DNA of 64,000 bases from Isoetes taiwanensis (taxonomy: Eukaryota; Streptophyta; Lycopodiopsida; Isoetales; Isoetaceae): positions 1,299,199 to 1,363,198 of the forward strand of contig JAJEKV010000028.1 in NCBI GenBank assembly GCA_021234155.1, given 5' to 3'. The translations under genes were made by a program, and so were the position numbers. Shown here one piece after another: positions 38,290-50,448 of this stretch (its first letter is position 1; every line of letters begins with the position of its first letter). The notes under the pieces were generated by a model. That model was not told where the DNA came from, did no database searches, and worked only from the letters and a program-made list of their open reading frames with translations.

Positions 38290-40090
38290 TGTTATGCCTA
38301 AATAAATTAACAGACCATTGTTGGATATTTTGCATGCATTTAAATATTAGGCATAATGGATGTTTATAATGGTCGCATGCCCCTAGTCTATAGGTTGTTG
38401 TGGTGCACCACGGCATGGTAGATCTTAGACTAGGGCGCAACCGTGTGTCGAGTTAATAGGCATGGTTGCAATTTGCCTTGGGACATTATCATGTAGAAAT
38501 AATGGAAGAAGGCAAATGTTTAAAGGGTTAAAAGGCCATTGGGCCATTTAAAGGTTAAATGGCTTTTAAGGTTGGAAATACCTTAATTGGGTATAAAACC
38601 ATTGGAAGTCAAAGCGTGAGCACACCTAAAATGGGGCTGTTGGAACGTGGCTGGTCCACGAATCTGTAACAGCAGGATTCCAGCGTGAACATGAGCGGGC
38701 GGATCTGCAGTGGGCAGAAACGCCTGAATCGGCCTGGTTGCCAGGGTCTTGCCACCTGGCTCTGCCATGCAGCCCCTGCTGAAGATGGCAAAGTGGGCTA
38801 CACCGGAATCCGGAGCCGCCAGGCCCGATTTGGGATCCGGCAGGATCACCCGCCCTGTTGGGGTGATGCCACGAAGTTCAGCCACGATTGGCGTGCTCTA
38901 AGATCGAGGGTAAAGCCGCACTGTGAGAGGGGCAGCGAAAAAGGAGGAAGAAGCCTAAGACTGCAAGAGCCGGTTGGGATATCGGATAGAGAAATCCACT
39001 TGGAAGGAAAGAGATAATTCGAAGGTGAAGCGGTTACAATCTGCCGGATCGAAGTTGCAGCAGGGAAGCCTTATCTTGGTAAGCCTGAGCTGGAGGTAAT
39101 CCGTTGTGGTCTTGGGGCCATGTAGCTGAATGGATACAAAGTGATTAAGGATTACCATTATTGATAGGCTTCATAATAACTAGTGTGGCTAGTTCCCTAA
39201 AACTAGAAGTAAACGTAGAACCCGAAACCTATGAATTGCTAACTCCTTCCCTTGAAGGCTCAGAGTACATGCCGAAAAGGGTGAATGCTACTTGGTTTCT
39301 TCGCCCAAAGAAGAAGGTGCAATAGCAACCGTGAGGGTGCCGCTGGCCATTGCGCTATTGTAGAGAGCTGCTGAACCTCCTCTTTGAATACCCTCTGAGT
39401 GTTGCCTTAGTGTAATGCTCGCATTGAAGGGATCTCGAGTGCTAGTGCGATGTGATGTAGTGTTGGTATGGGACGACACTATATTAACATCAACAGCCTA
39501 GTGAAAGCGAGACCCCTAGCATTGAGTTATGCCTTTCGCTTTGTATCTTGATGATACCGGGTTAGCATGATGAGTGCCGACCCAAGGGAGTTTGGTGCAT
39601 GGCATTGTTAATAAGAACGGGAGGTGCTTGTGAGGTAAAGCTTGTCACCGTATGGGACGGTGGCATGCGGAACCAACAGCCTCAGAGCCCGAAGTTCTTA
39701 TGATGCCCGTAGTTTCTCCCCTTACACCGGATCCACCAAATAATGGGGTTCTAGACGACGCATCGCCTAGATATGGTGGGGTGTGTCCGCTTGGCGATGC
39801 TATGGTGCGTGTGGTGGATTCCATATATGTGTTCTTGCAACCGGCCGGGCCGTTGTTCATACCGACACTATTGGATAACTCTTATGCATGTTGCTAACAC
39901 GCAAGCTTGTGCAGCCGCTTGATAGTCGGGGAGCATGCGCGTGTATAGTTATCTTTGTGTCATCTTGTTATCTCAGATACGTGGCTTTCATGTATATAGC
40001 CCTCGGGAGGCAAGATTTGTTCTCAGGTACTTCGATGGTTTGATGTGAATACAAATCAAATTTTGGTACTAAAATTTTGGGTTCGTAATA
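38290..40090 (+). repeat. 5' LTR of the chromovirus
   Basis: It is 1.80 kb and begins TGTTATGCCTAAATAAATTA. Its last bases read GTAATA instead of the GTAACA of the other LTR. It carries a TATAAAA at about 38,593 that could serve as the element promoter. Confidence 0.9.
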
Positions 40091-40091
40091 A

Positions 40092-40107
40092 AGGGTATCG
40101 TGAGCCT
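40092..40107 (+). promoter_or_regulatory. Primer binding site, iMet-type
   Basis: GGGTATCGTGAGCC just inside the 5' LTR resembles the initiator-Met site TGGTATCAGAGC with small changes. Confidence 0.65.
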
Positions 40108-40135
40108 AAGGGCGGCTTGACCTTGAGTAGCCGAG

Positions 40136-41235
40136 ATGGAACACGGCGAGACTAGTGCAAAAGACACACGAGAGGCCGGACAGCGAATTTTATGGAGGAG
40201 CAACCTGATGTACGAGGGCTAGCCGCCACAGACAAGAAACCCGTAAGAACCCGGAGACCATGCATCGGCGGGGCGAGGACTTGCCGGGTGTGCCGAGCCT
40301 TAAGGTCGATTGATACTCGGGACCGCTATGAGAACTGCTTTGGAGACCCTTTGCCGCACGGGATGGCCTAGGGAAGTCTCAAGGAGAAGGGGAAGTCTCC
40401 GACAGTAGTGGTGGTGGACCCGGATGTACTGGGTACTACCGCCGGCCGGGGAGCGTATAATCAAGAGTTTCGGATTGAGCAAGGAGGACATCCGCAGCCT
40501 CGAAAGCACACAAGATCCCTGATTGGGATGGCAAAGGCACCGGCCGAGGAGGCGATGGCTTGATTGACAAGCTAGAGACCTTTTGAGGCTACCAAGAAAG
40601 GGGATAAGGCGCGATTGTTTATTGCGCAGATGCGGCTGAAATCGGATGCCTATAGTTGGTGGAATGGTCCTACCATGAAAAAGGAGGTGAATACCGGTCC
40701 GATTTCGTGAAGTACTTTATTGGGGAGTATGCACCTCAAAGATGATGCTCGTGGATGCGCTTTGAGAAGTCAGCGACCGAAGCGCATGTGTTCTCTGCTT
40801 ATATCAATAAGGTAACGGGTTATATCCATTGGGTTGGAGACTTGACCGAGGCTCCTGCAGTTGATTTCTTTCTAGGTGGCCTATCCAAAGGTTGCTCTCA
40901 AGAAGCGTATAATCGGGTTGAAGCCCGAGGATTTTGAGAGAGCAACGATGTTGGCTCGCCAGCCTTGGGAAGAGCATGAGTCTTTAAGAAGACGTCCCTA
41001 AAGTTCTCAAAGAGAAGAAACAGTTTTTCAAGAAGAAAAAGTCTGAAGTCCGAGCAGCCCTAAGTCTAAGGCCGCAGGGGAGAGTCCAAGAAGTGTAAGG
41101 CGGACTCTAAGTCCGGGTGGTCCCGTGAAGAAGATATTCTCGCTATAGGTGTGGGGAGCCCGGGCACATTAGTCGAATGCTCTCACCACGTAACAAGAAA
41201 GCCGATAACAAGAAAGCAAACGGACCTCAAAAGGT
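40136..41235 (+). pseudogene. gag region with CCHC zinc knuckle
   Basis: Gag is the nucleocapsid/capsid precursor. At about 41,144-41,172 the translation gives YRCGEPGHISR, the centre of a CX2CX4HX4C knuckle; the first Cys is blurred by an indel. Upstream, a capsid-like stretch (EAPAVDFFLGGLSKGC, ~40,850) is in frame at 40755-40937. Lys/Ser-rich linker sequence follows (40,990-41,130). Frames change several times. Confidence 0.7.
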
Positions 41236-41379
41236 CAAGAAGTGTTGGAATCTAAGACGGTTTCAGCCATTGCCATGGAAAGAGTTGTGCGCTGCCGGAT
41301 AAGCCCGCAAAAAAGACATCATGGACATGTTTGTTTGGATCGGGTTATTAGATTCTTGGGCGTAATCTTGGGCCAAACG

Positions 41380-42780
41380 CTGTTGTGTTATTGGATTGTG
41401 GCTCTTCCGACATGTTTGTATCTTCTAAGTTGGTGGAAGAACCGCACCCACCTTGTGTGAAGACTAATAAGTACAAGGTAGATGGGCCTTTTGTGAATGA
41501 TTCTCGTGGAGGATCGTGAAGTCGCTTGGGGTGCCCTTGTGTATTCAAGGATACCGTGAAAAGCTTGACTTTGACCTCTTGGATGTCTACCGGTATGATG
41601 TGGTGCCGGGGATAACATGGTTGCAGCCGGGTTAAGCCCATCGCAATAGATTGGAACACTCACCGTGACGCTGAAGCATGATGGACATGAGATCTATCTT
41701 CGTGGAAGTCCTTTGACGGGAGCTTCCAAGATCGTGGTCGCCGCTTCAAGTCAAGAAACCGCACGTAAAATCTTCCAATCAATGTTTTCTTCTATTTATT
41801 GATGAATGTTATCTTGCTGTTGAGTGCTGTCATATGAGTGCTGATAGTGAGGTCATAGAGAATTCAAAAGGCCAAAAAGAGTTGCGGGATCTCGTTGTAT
41901 GAATTTCGTGATGTGTTCCCCGAGGAACTCACCTCGGGTCTTCCACCTAGTAGAGATTGAACATGAAATTGATTTAGAGCCCGGGTCCAAACCCGTGTTT
42001 CAGAGCCCTTATAGATTGTCCATATTGGAACAAGAGGAGGTAAAGAAGGGTTCATGAGCTGTTAGCCAAAGGGTTTGTGAGACCTAGCAAATCCCCTTAT
42101 GGTGCTCCCCGCCATTATAGTCAAGAAAAGACGGATCAATGCGATGTGCATTGATTATCGTGCCTTGAATAAGATCATGATCAAGAATAGGTACCCCTTG
42201 CCTAGGATTGATGAGATCATGGATAGATTAACAGAGCTAAATATTTTTCTAAGTTGGATTTGGCGCAGTTGGTTATCACCGTGATAAGGGTGAAGGAGCT
42301 CTGGATGTTCATAAGACCGCCTTCGTGGACCACCTTTGGTCATTTCAAATTTTTGGTGATGCCTTTTGACTAACGAATGCTCCTCGCTACTTTTTCCGTA
42401 ATGATGAATGAGGTTTTTGCAGATGTCTTGATACTTTTGTTGAAGTATTTTTAGATGATATCCCGGTGTATAGCAAAACCTTGATGAGCATTTGAACCAT
42501 TTTATGCTCGTGTTAACTCTGCTTTCGATAAAGATAAGTTGTATGCAAAGATGTCGGTGTGAATTTTTGAAAGCAATGTGGAATATTTGGGCCACATTGT
42601 ATCCGGCTGATGGTGTAGCCGTGGATCCCAAGAAGACGGAGGCAATTCAGTCTTGTCCCGTGCAAAGAATGTGTCCGAAAGGCGAGTTTCTTGGGATTGG
42701 CCGCTTATTATCGCAGATTTGTCCGAAGTTTGCCAAGATTGCAGTACCGCTTTGACTATGTTGTTGAAAACTAATGTCCA
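41380..42780 (+). pseudogene. Aspartic protease and reverse transcriptase region
   Basis: A protease-like VLLDCGSSDMFVSSKLVEE lies at about 41,383-41,440; the usual DSG/DTG reads DCG here. Reverse transcriptase follows: MCIDYRALNKIMIKNRYPLP (about 42,138), and a degraded FLDDI...VYSK active-site motif at about 42,447-42,480. Then comes the thumb region with an HIVS..G(V)AVDPKK-like phrase (about 42,590-42,640). Single-base indels break the frame repeatedly. Confidence 0.8.
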
Positions 42781-42864
42781 GCGGGCAATGGACGGGAAAG
42801 CAAAGAAGTAATGGATATGTCAAGAGGTTGTTAACCCTCGGCCTCTTCCGTTGATTTCGCATTA

Positions 42865-43235
42865 CGAGTAAACCTTATGAGGTTTACACGGATGCATGTG
42901 GTTATGCTATTGGTGCTGTTCTCATGCAGGATGGTAGGGTGGTGGCGTATGAAAGTCGCCAACTCAATGCAGCTGAGAAGAATTATTCCACCTATGAGCA
43001 GGAGTTACTGGCAATGGTTCATGCGCTCAAAGTCTGGAAACATTATCTCCGCAATAAATGTGAGTTTGTGGTCTATACCGATCACAAGCCTTTGAAATTC
43101 CTGCAAAGCCAGGCCGAGGTAAGTCCAAGGCAAGCAAGATGGTTGGACTTTCTTTCTCAATTTCACTTTCATGTTGAACATCTTCCCGGGAAAAAGAATC
43201 CTGTTGCTGATGCTCTTTCTAGGGTTCGGGAAGTA
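42865..43235 (+). pseudogene. RNase H domain of the chromovirus
   Basis: The best preserved part runs in frame for most of its length. It reads YTDACGYAIGAVLMQDGRVV, then ESRQLNAAEKNYSTYEQELL, TDHKPLKFLQSQ and finally ADALSRV. These are the D/E/D catalytic surroundings typical of Ty3/gypsy RNase H. Confidence 0.85.
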
Positions 43236-43374
43236 AATGTGATGGTTCAATGTGAAATTGCTTTGGTGTCACAGATTAGACAAGCATATGACTTGGATGC
43301 CTATATTTTGAGTATGCAGCATCTATCCAAGTTACCTGATGCTTGGGATATCCAAAATGGACTCTGGTATCATA

Positions 43375-44550
43375 AGGGACGTATTTATGTTCCTGCTGTT
43401 GACACTTTGAGAAAGCAATTGTTGAGCGAATTTCATGATGCACCCTATGCTGGGCATGGGGGTGAGTGGAAAACTTATGAATCGCTCAAGAGAATGTTTT
43501 ATTGGCCTAGCTTGAAAGAGGATGTGCAGGAATATGTAAAAGTTTGTGAGACTTGTCAGCAGGTTAAAGCGGGTCGAGGCAAGACTCGAGAGAGTTGTTG
43601 CAACCTCTCGCCGCGCTGGAGGAAAGATGGAGTGAAATCTCTATGGATTTCATTGTGAAATTGCCTCATCATTGCATCACTTTACTCGGATACTTGTCAT
43701 TGTTGATAGGTTGACGGTATGCACGCTTTATACCTCGACAAAGAATGCCGATGGCTTGGCGGTGGCCAAGGCGTATATGCAAAGATGTATTTCCTATTTT
43801 TGATTACCCAAAGCTATTGTGTTTATCGAGATGTGAAATTCATCGGGAATTTCTCGGGCGGAATTGTTCTCTCTGATTAAAATGCACTCTTCGCCTCTAG
43901 TGGAGATCATCCTAAAACGGATGGGCAAACCGAAAGAGTGAATCAGATTCGAGGATATGCCGAGATCTTATGTGGCCACTCAAAGAATCCGTATGGGAGG
44001 ACTATTTGCCGCTTGTTGAGTTTGCTTACAATAATGGGTTCCAACAGAGCATCAAGACTAGCCCGCTTTGTGGCTATGTTTGGGAGAAATCCCGTGAGGA
44101 CCTCAGACGCTTGGTTTTGATGGGCTAAAAACCGATGTCGCTATAAGTATGCTTGAAGGCATGGATGTGACACTTGGTTTGTGTCAATTGCATATGAGAC
44201 AGCCCAGATCGGGCAAGGGCACGTGCCAATTTGTCAAGAGCCCCGATCGAAGCCGCATGAAGGTCGATGGTGTACCTTCGCGGTGGTCTTTCCCGCAATC
44301 AAAAGAAAAGCAATATTGCCATTGCTTGCGTGAAAGAAACCAAAGCTCTCCCAAGATACAAAGGTCCTTATAAGATTTTGAAGAAATATAGTGATGTTGC
44401 CTTCAAGTTGCAACTCCCACCGAATGTGGACATTCATCTAGTTTTCCATGTGAGCCACCATGCGACCAGCTGGGGGAAAGTCATGAATGTTGTGCCTTCA
44501 CAGAACACATGGTGGAGTTGGATAGAATTCCTACCCCCGAAAGAATATTG
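43375..44550 (+). pseudogene. Integrase with zinc-binding domain
   Basis: The H2C2 zinc domain reads EFHDAPYAGHGG followed by CETCQQVK (43,430-43,575). The catalytic core begins with SMDFIVKLP (about 43,640) and VIVDRLT (about 43,695), then decays through indels. The C-terminal part has RYKGPYKILKKYSDVAFKL and VHHVFHVSH-like residues (about 44,350-44,460), the typical end before a chromodomain. Confidence 0.8.
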
Positions 44551-44665
44551 AATTCCCTGATAGTGCGATCCGCCAAAGAGACCGATGGAATTTCGGTGAA
44601 GTGGAAACATAGACCTGCCTCGAGGCGACGTGGGAGAGTCGCCGCTTCATGACTCAATATCCTGG
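44545..44665 (+). pseudogene. C-terminal chromodomain-like region
   Basis: VKWKHRP (about 44,596) and EATWESRRFMTQYPG (44,622-44,666) match the KW...EATWE core of chromodomains at the end of chromoviral integrases. Such domains are thought to guide insertion into heterochromatin, which suits an insertion inside a satellite. Confidence 0.75.
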
Positions 44666-44710
44666 ATGTTATGGCTCAATGGTGCGGAGCCGATTCTTGA
44701 GGACAAGAAT

Positions 44711-44724
44711 CCCGTGGGGAGTAA
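44711..44724 (+). promoter_or_regulatory. Polypurine tract of the chromovirus
   Basis: GTGGGGAGTAA directly precedes the 3' LTR start. Confidence 0.75.
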
Positions 44725-46506
44725 TGTTATGCCTAAATAAATTAATGCACCATTGTTGGATATTTTGCATGCATTTAAATATTAGGCATAATGGATGTTT
44801 ATAATGGTCGATGCCCCTAGTCTATAGGTTGTTGTGGTGCACCACGGCATGGTAGATCTTAGACTAGGGGCGCAACCGCTGTCGAAAGTTAATAGGCATG
44901 GTTGCAATTTGCCTTGGGACATTATCATGTAGAAATAATGGAAGAAGGCAAATGTTTAAAGGGTTAAAAGGCCATTGGGCCATTTAAAGGTTAAATGGCT
45001 TTTAAGGTTGGAAATACCTTAATTGAGTATAAAACCATTGGAAGTCAAAGCGTGAGCACACCTAAAATGGGGCTATTGGAACGTGGCTGGTCCACGAATC
45101 AGAATGGCAGCCAGGATTCCAACCGTGAACATGAGCCGCTGATCCAAGAAGGCGTAAACGCCCGACCGGCCCTGCTGCCGTGGTCTTGCCACCGCTCTCG
45201 CCATGCACCGCCGAAGATGGGCAAAGGCCAAGCACCGAATCTGGAGCCGCCGTGCCGGATTTGGGATCCGGCAGATCACCGCCTCGCTGGTGATGCCAAT
45301 GGTTCAGCCACGATTGGAAGGCTCTAAGATCGAGGGTAAAGCCGACCGTGAGAGGGCAGCGAAAAAGGAGGAAGAAGCCTAAGACTCGCAGAGTTTTTGG
45401 GATATCGGATAGAGAAACCACTTGGAAGGAAAGAGATAATTCGTAGGTGAAGCTTACAATGCCGGATCGAAGTTGCAAAGCAGGGAAGCCTTATCTTGGT
45501 AAGCCCGAAATGGAGGTAATCCTTGCTGTGGTCTTGGGGCCATGTAGTCAGAATGGATACAAAGGATTAAGGATTACCATTATTGATAGGCTTCATAATA
45601 ACTAGTGTGGGCTAGTTCCCTAAAACTAGAAGTAAATCCGGTAACCCTAAACCTATGAATTGCTAACTCCTTCCCTTGAAGGCTCAGAGTACATGCCGAG
45701 TAAGCGGGAATGCTACTTGGTTTCTTCCGCCCAAAGAAGAAGGTGCAATAGCAACCGTGAGGGTGCCGGGCCGCCATTGCGCTATTGTAGAGTCAAACCT
45801 CCTCTTTTGAATACCCTCTCGAGAGTGTTGCCTTAGTGTAATGCTCGCATTGAAGGGATCTCGTGAGTGCTAGTGCGATGTGATGTAGTGTTGGTATGGG
45901 ACGACACTATATTAACATCAACAGTCTGAAAGCGAGACCCCTAGCATTGAGTTATGCTCAGGCCATCTTGATGATACCGGGTTAGCATGATGAGTGCTGA
46001 CCCAAGGGAGTTTGGTGCATGGCATTGTTAATAAGAACGGAGGTGCTTGTGAGGTAAAGCTTGTCACCGGTATGGGATCGGTGGCATGCGGAACCAACAG
46101 CCTCGTGGCCCGAGTTCTTATGATGCCCGTAGTTTCTCCCCTACACCGGATCCACCGGTCGCGGGGTTCTAGGCGACGCATTGCCTAGATATGGTGGGGT
46201 GTGTCCGCTTGATGCTATGGTGTGTGGTGGATTCCATATATGTGTTCTTGCAAAACCGGCCGTTGCTTCATACTTTGACACTATTGGATAACTCTTATGC
46301 ATGTTGCTAACACGTGTAAGCTTGTGTCTTGCCGCTTGATAGTCATGAGCATGCGGTGTATAGTTATCTTTGTGTCATCTTGTTATCTGTATACGTGGCT
46401 TTCATGTATATAGCCTCGTGGGAGGCAGTACTTGTTCTGTGTACTCTGATGGTTTGATGTGAATACAAATCGAAATTTTTGGTACTAAAATTTTGGGTTC
46501 GTAACA
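44725..46506 (+). repeat. 3' LTR of the chromovirus
   Basis: It is 1.78 kb and matches the 5' LTR almost base for base in AT-rich stretches. It differs by clustered indels in the C/G-rich middle (for example 45,095-45,300 versus 38,660-38,870). Confidence 0.9.
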
Positions 46507-47745
46507 ATCTATCTAGATTCTCTAAGCTTCCCTTATATCTTATGAGGACACCCCTAGATTCTCAAATATTCTCTCAAGAATCTCATAGATCCCCCAAGAT
46601 TCTATGTTAATTCTCCTAGATTCTCTAAGATCCTATAAAGATTCCCCTAGATTCTCAAAGATCCTTTTGAGATTCCACTAGATTCCCTAAGGTTATATTG
46701 AGATTCCTCTAGATTCCTCAAGATCCCATGAAGCTTCCTCTAGATTCTTTTAAATTACCATAGATTTCATAAAATTCTAAAAAGATTCCTTTAGATTCTC
46801 TAAGATTCCCAATATTCTCAGAAATTTTATAAAGATTCCTATAGATTCCTCTAGATTCACCCAAGATTACCATAGATTCCCCAAGATCTATGAAGATTCC
46901 CTTAGATTCCTCTAGATTCTCTCAGGATTCCCATAGATTCCTTAAGAATCTATGTAGGTTCTCGTAGACTCTCCAAGATCCTATGAAGATTCCCTTAGGC
47001 TCTTTAAGATTCCATCAAGATTCCCCTAGATTCTCAAAGTTTCCATCAGGGATTCCCAAAGATTCTCTCAAGATTCACATGATTTTCCAAGATTCTTTAT
47101 AGATTCTCCTAGATTCTCTAAGATCCTATCAAGATTTCCCGAGATTCTCAAGTATTCTATGAAGATTCCTCATATTCCCATAGATCCTCTCGAGATTCCC
47201 ATAGTCCCTAAGATTCTCTTGAGATTCCTCGAAATTTTCGAAGACTATCCTAAGATTCCTATAGATTCCTCAAGAATCTATCTAGATTCTCTTAGCTTCC
47301 CCTACATCTTATGAGGACACCCCTAGATTCTCAAAGATTCTCTCAAGAATCCGTAGATCCCCCAAGATTCTATGTTGATTCTCCTAGATTCTCTAAGATC
47401 CTATGAAGATTCCCCTAGATTCTCAAAGATCCTTTTGAGATTCCACTAGATTCCCTAAGGTTATATTGAGATTCCTCTAGATTCCTCAAGATCCCATGAA
47501 GATTCCTCTAGTTTCTTTGAAATTACCATAGCTTTCATAAAATTCTAAGAAGAGTCCTTTAGATTCTCTAAGATTCCCAAGATTCTCAAAAATTTTATGA
47601 AGGTTCCCATAGATTCCTTTAGATTCTCCCAAGATTCCCATAGATTCCCCAAGATTCTATGTAGATTCTCTTGGATTCTCGATTCCTATGAAGATTTCCC
47701 TAGATTCTCTAAGATTCTATCAAGATTCCCCTAGATTCTCAAAGA
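46507..47745. repeat. AGATTC-rich satellite, right block
   Basis: This continues the satellite. The phrase ATCTATCTAGATTCTC with GACACCCCTAGATTCTCAAA recurs at about 46,507 and 47,278, a ~771-bp higher-order period. Together with the left block, about 2.3 kb of satellite, or nearly three higher-order units. Confidence 0.9.
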
Positions 47746-48060
47746 TTATACAGTAAGCAAAACAGATCGAAAGGCTGCATACATTGTTGTGCACATCAAA
47801 ACAAGTAAACTAAGATCAACAAATGAGTTCACATATGTATATAAAATGTACATAAAAACTAATAAGAAGTTGAAATATAATAGTTTCTTTGACAAAACTT
47901 ATACAATAGCACATTCTTTAAGAATAGAAATACCGAGGAATGTCAAGATGCTGGATTGCCTTCGCTTCACTGTGGTGAAACATTGGTGTTGTTAAGCTAG
48001 AACTGGATGACTTTTTACTTGGTTGCTTCATCCAAACTATCAGATCTAGCCTTCCTACAG
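47746..48060. other. Satellite flank without a supportable gene
   Basis: The AGATTC pattern ends at about 47,745. A 68-codon plus frame here has no recognisable feature. Confidence 0.35.
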
Positions 48061-48061
48061 G

Positions 48062-48700
48062 CTAATGTTCAAATGTTTGGAACCAACAATTGCCATTCCC
48101 TTTCTTCTGCAAGCAGCATATGAAAGATTTCAAAGATGGCATTTGAGCATCTTGCAAGCAATTCCTCTTTGCTTCAAATCACCATTTTTCTCCACAACCA
48201 TTGATAAAATTGATTCCTTGGCAGGCAATTTATCACTACTATTAGAAGACTTAACCTATTCCAAACTATCTTTAATGTTCTCTAAAATTGCATGCTTGAC
48301 CATGGTTGATTTAAAAAGCTCCAATAGTCTATGATCTTGCAAGAATCTGGAAGCAAATAAGTACAGAGGTTCAGCTTCTTTTCTCATAATAGTAACAATA
48401 TTTTGCATACTGGTCCTTATCTTTTTGGTAATATACTTCGAGGATGTACTACCTTTTTCAATTTTATTATCATGCTCTGCCATCTTCTTCTTCCCTTTCT
48501 CATCTTTTTCACTTTCGAAATTACTGCATGCTACCTATTTTTTACTTTTCACAGTTTCAAATTCACCAGATGCCATCTGATTTTTACCACGTTTAGTTTC
48601 AAAATCATCAAATTCCATATTTTTATAATCAATCATGATAGACGACCATTTTGGATGAGCATCCTTTTTGATGGACCTATTATTGATTGCTCCACTCATA
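48062..48700 (-). pseudogene. Unidentified decayed coding frame
   Basis: A single minus-strand frame runs from MSGAINNRSIKKDAHPKWSS (48,700) through MAEHDNKIEKGSTSSKY (48,483) and YLFASRFLQDHRLLELF to CRRKGMAIVGSKHLN (~48,070). Only a few stops break it (about 48,533, 48,256 and 48,136). The residues are hydrophilic and Lys-rich and look coding. I do not recognise the family. It lies 160 bp outside the Helitron and may belong to an older element. Confidence 0.4.
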
Positions 48701-48870
48701 GCAGTAGCCTATCATATATTCAATCCTGCTTATTTCAAAACATATGAGGACCATTTGCTATCCTTATGCATTGCACTAATTTTGTGGATCCCTCCATTTC
48801 CACATGTTAAATAGACAACAACATTAAAGAGGAGCGTTTTTCTTGCTTATATATATCTACTAGAAAAAGT

Positions 48871-48887
48871 GCCCAGCGTTGCTGGGC
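48871..48887 (-). other. Helitron 3'-terminal hairpin
   Basis: Perfect 7-bp stem GCCCAGC/GCTGGGC with a 3-base loop, located 7 nt before the terminal CTAG on the minus strand. Confidence 0.85.
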
Positions 48888-50085
48888 TTTTCGTGGGCGT
48901 TAAAAATCTATCTATCTATTGATATGCAAATTTTGCCTTCTAACTGGACCATGCATCACCTCAACTTGTTCAGTTGTCTCTTGCAGCCAACAATTTTCTA
49001 GAGCTGAATAGGCATTCCAAATCTTACTTTATTGCTTTGAGAAAGGAGGTAAATGTTGTGTATTTAGTGGTGACGTTTTTACATATAAATTAGAGGATGT
49101 TTAGCATTCAAATTCTATAGTTTCATGGTTTTAGAGATTAGTGGATGTTAAACGACTTGTCACAATGTTTCTTCAAGGGAAAACAATAACAATTTTGCAA
49201 TGGTTCATCTCCAATTAGATTGATATTTTGATCAACAAGTATGTGATTGAACAAGTTTCGAGGAGAGATGTATAAGCAATTATATATTTTAACACTCACA
49301 TACCCCTTTATTTACATCTAATACTCATTTTTTCTCTTGCCATGACCACATGACGAAAGCAGTACTTCCGGCCAATGAAAGGTGCAAGACAACCCATTTT
49401 CCTTTCATATGCCGCAACACGCATTCAAAAACACTACAATAAATTTAACCCAAGCCAAAAACCATACTCAAATCACTCCTTTTTATTGATTCTTAAAATC
49501 CTACTGCAAGAAGGTTATTCAACAAAGAATGGACTTTGGCAAAAAACTAATATTTACTTCTTCAGAGAAATCTTCATGGCATAAGTTGTCGTACTTATGA
49601 TACACCTGGATGGAGAGCCGCCTGGCTTACCAAGTCCAGTTGCTGAGGTGTTTTTTAATGCCGAGAAAAGCTCAAACACGGGTTGCTGCACCAGTTGATA
49701 TCCTCTAGGTTTACCTATACTTCACCAGTTGAACATAATGGAGACCCCAACGAACAAAAATCCATGCCAGGAAAAAACAATGATCCTAGTCCTATCTTTC
49801 CATCCTAGTTAGGATCCAGTATATTAGGTACATAACATACGTGCACAAATGGAACTTTTAAGTGGCAAGAGTGCAAACCAAACAAGAATATGACATAAAA
49901 AAATAAATATATACGTTGCTGAGAATGCGTAAGCCATGTAAGAGAATCATTGTTCTTGGGTTCTATGGAGTCATTCTGCTTGGTTAAATTATTAGAACTT
50001 TTATTGCCCAAAGCTTCATTCTAATAATAAATGTAATGTGATGATCACTCTTTTTTTAAAGGTTCAGCATTGGTACATTAAAGTT

Positions 50086-50381
50086 TTAATATCTTGAAAT
50101 GATATCCTTCTTTTCATCTTGAACCAAATGGGATCCAAAATATACAAAACAGTGTTTGTAATTAAAAGAACTCGCTTTCTAATCTTAGTATTTCGATTCA
50201 ACTTCATAACATTGTCTGCAAATAATACTTGTTTATTTATCTCCTGCATTAACAATATGAACTCATGTAAAAGTTGAACAATAAAATTAACCTGGAAACG
50301 CGAAGTTTTTCCAGATATTCTATTATGTTCTTCACCAGACATGGTAAGATATTTAGATATATCATGAACTTGCTCAAACAC
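50086..50381 (-). pseudogene. Myosin TH1-like fragment captured by the Helitron
   Basis: Two exon-like pieces flank a short intron (CAG/GTTAAT ... ATGCAG): FEQVHDISKYLTMSGEEHNR and EINKQVLFADNVMKLNR followed by RKRVLLITNTVLYILDP and KMKRRISFQDIKTL. The second matches the strand pattern of the class I myosin tail homology 1 domain (R-x-R-V-L-L-(I/L)-T ... (K/R)-R-(R)-I-(S/P)). The source gene in plants is unclear. The fragment is truncated at both ends. Confidence 0.45.
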
Positions 50382-50448
50382 AAAGGATTTTGAAAGAAAG
50401 AAGCATCAACCAGTCCAATAGGCCAAAGGCAGACTTAGATAACTTCAT

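Larger units (their letters stand above)
38290..46506 (+). mobile_element. Ty3/gypsy chromovirus retrotransposon
   Basis: This is an 8.2-kb element with two LTRs (38,290-40,090; 44,725-46,506). Both start TGTTATGCC; the 3' LTR ends TAACA, completing the TGTTA...TAACA inverted termini. It is flanked by the 5-bp target duplication ATCTA (38,285-38,289 and 46,507-46,511), and the related satellite unit at 47,271 shows the empty site. Order inside: primer site, gag with zinc knuckle, protease, reverse transcriptase, RNase H, integrase, chromodomain. This is the plant chromovirus order. Many frameshifts break the coding parts. The close LTR match in AT-rich stretches implies a recent insertion, so some breaks may be sequence errors. 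Confidence 0.93.

Noticed and set aside
38583-40509. ORFs within the LTRs
   Set aside because: They lie in non-coding LTR sequence and are broken differently in the two LTRs.
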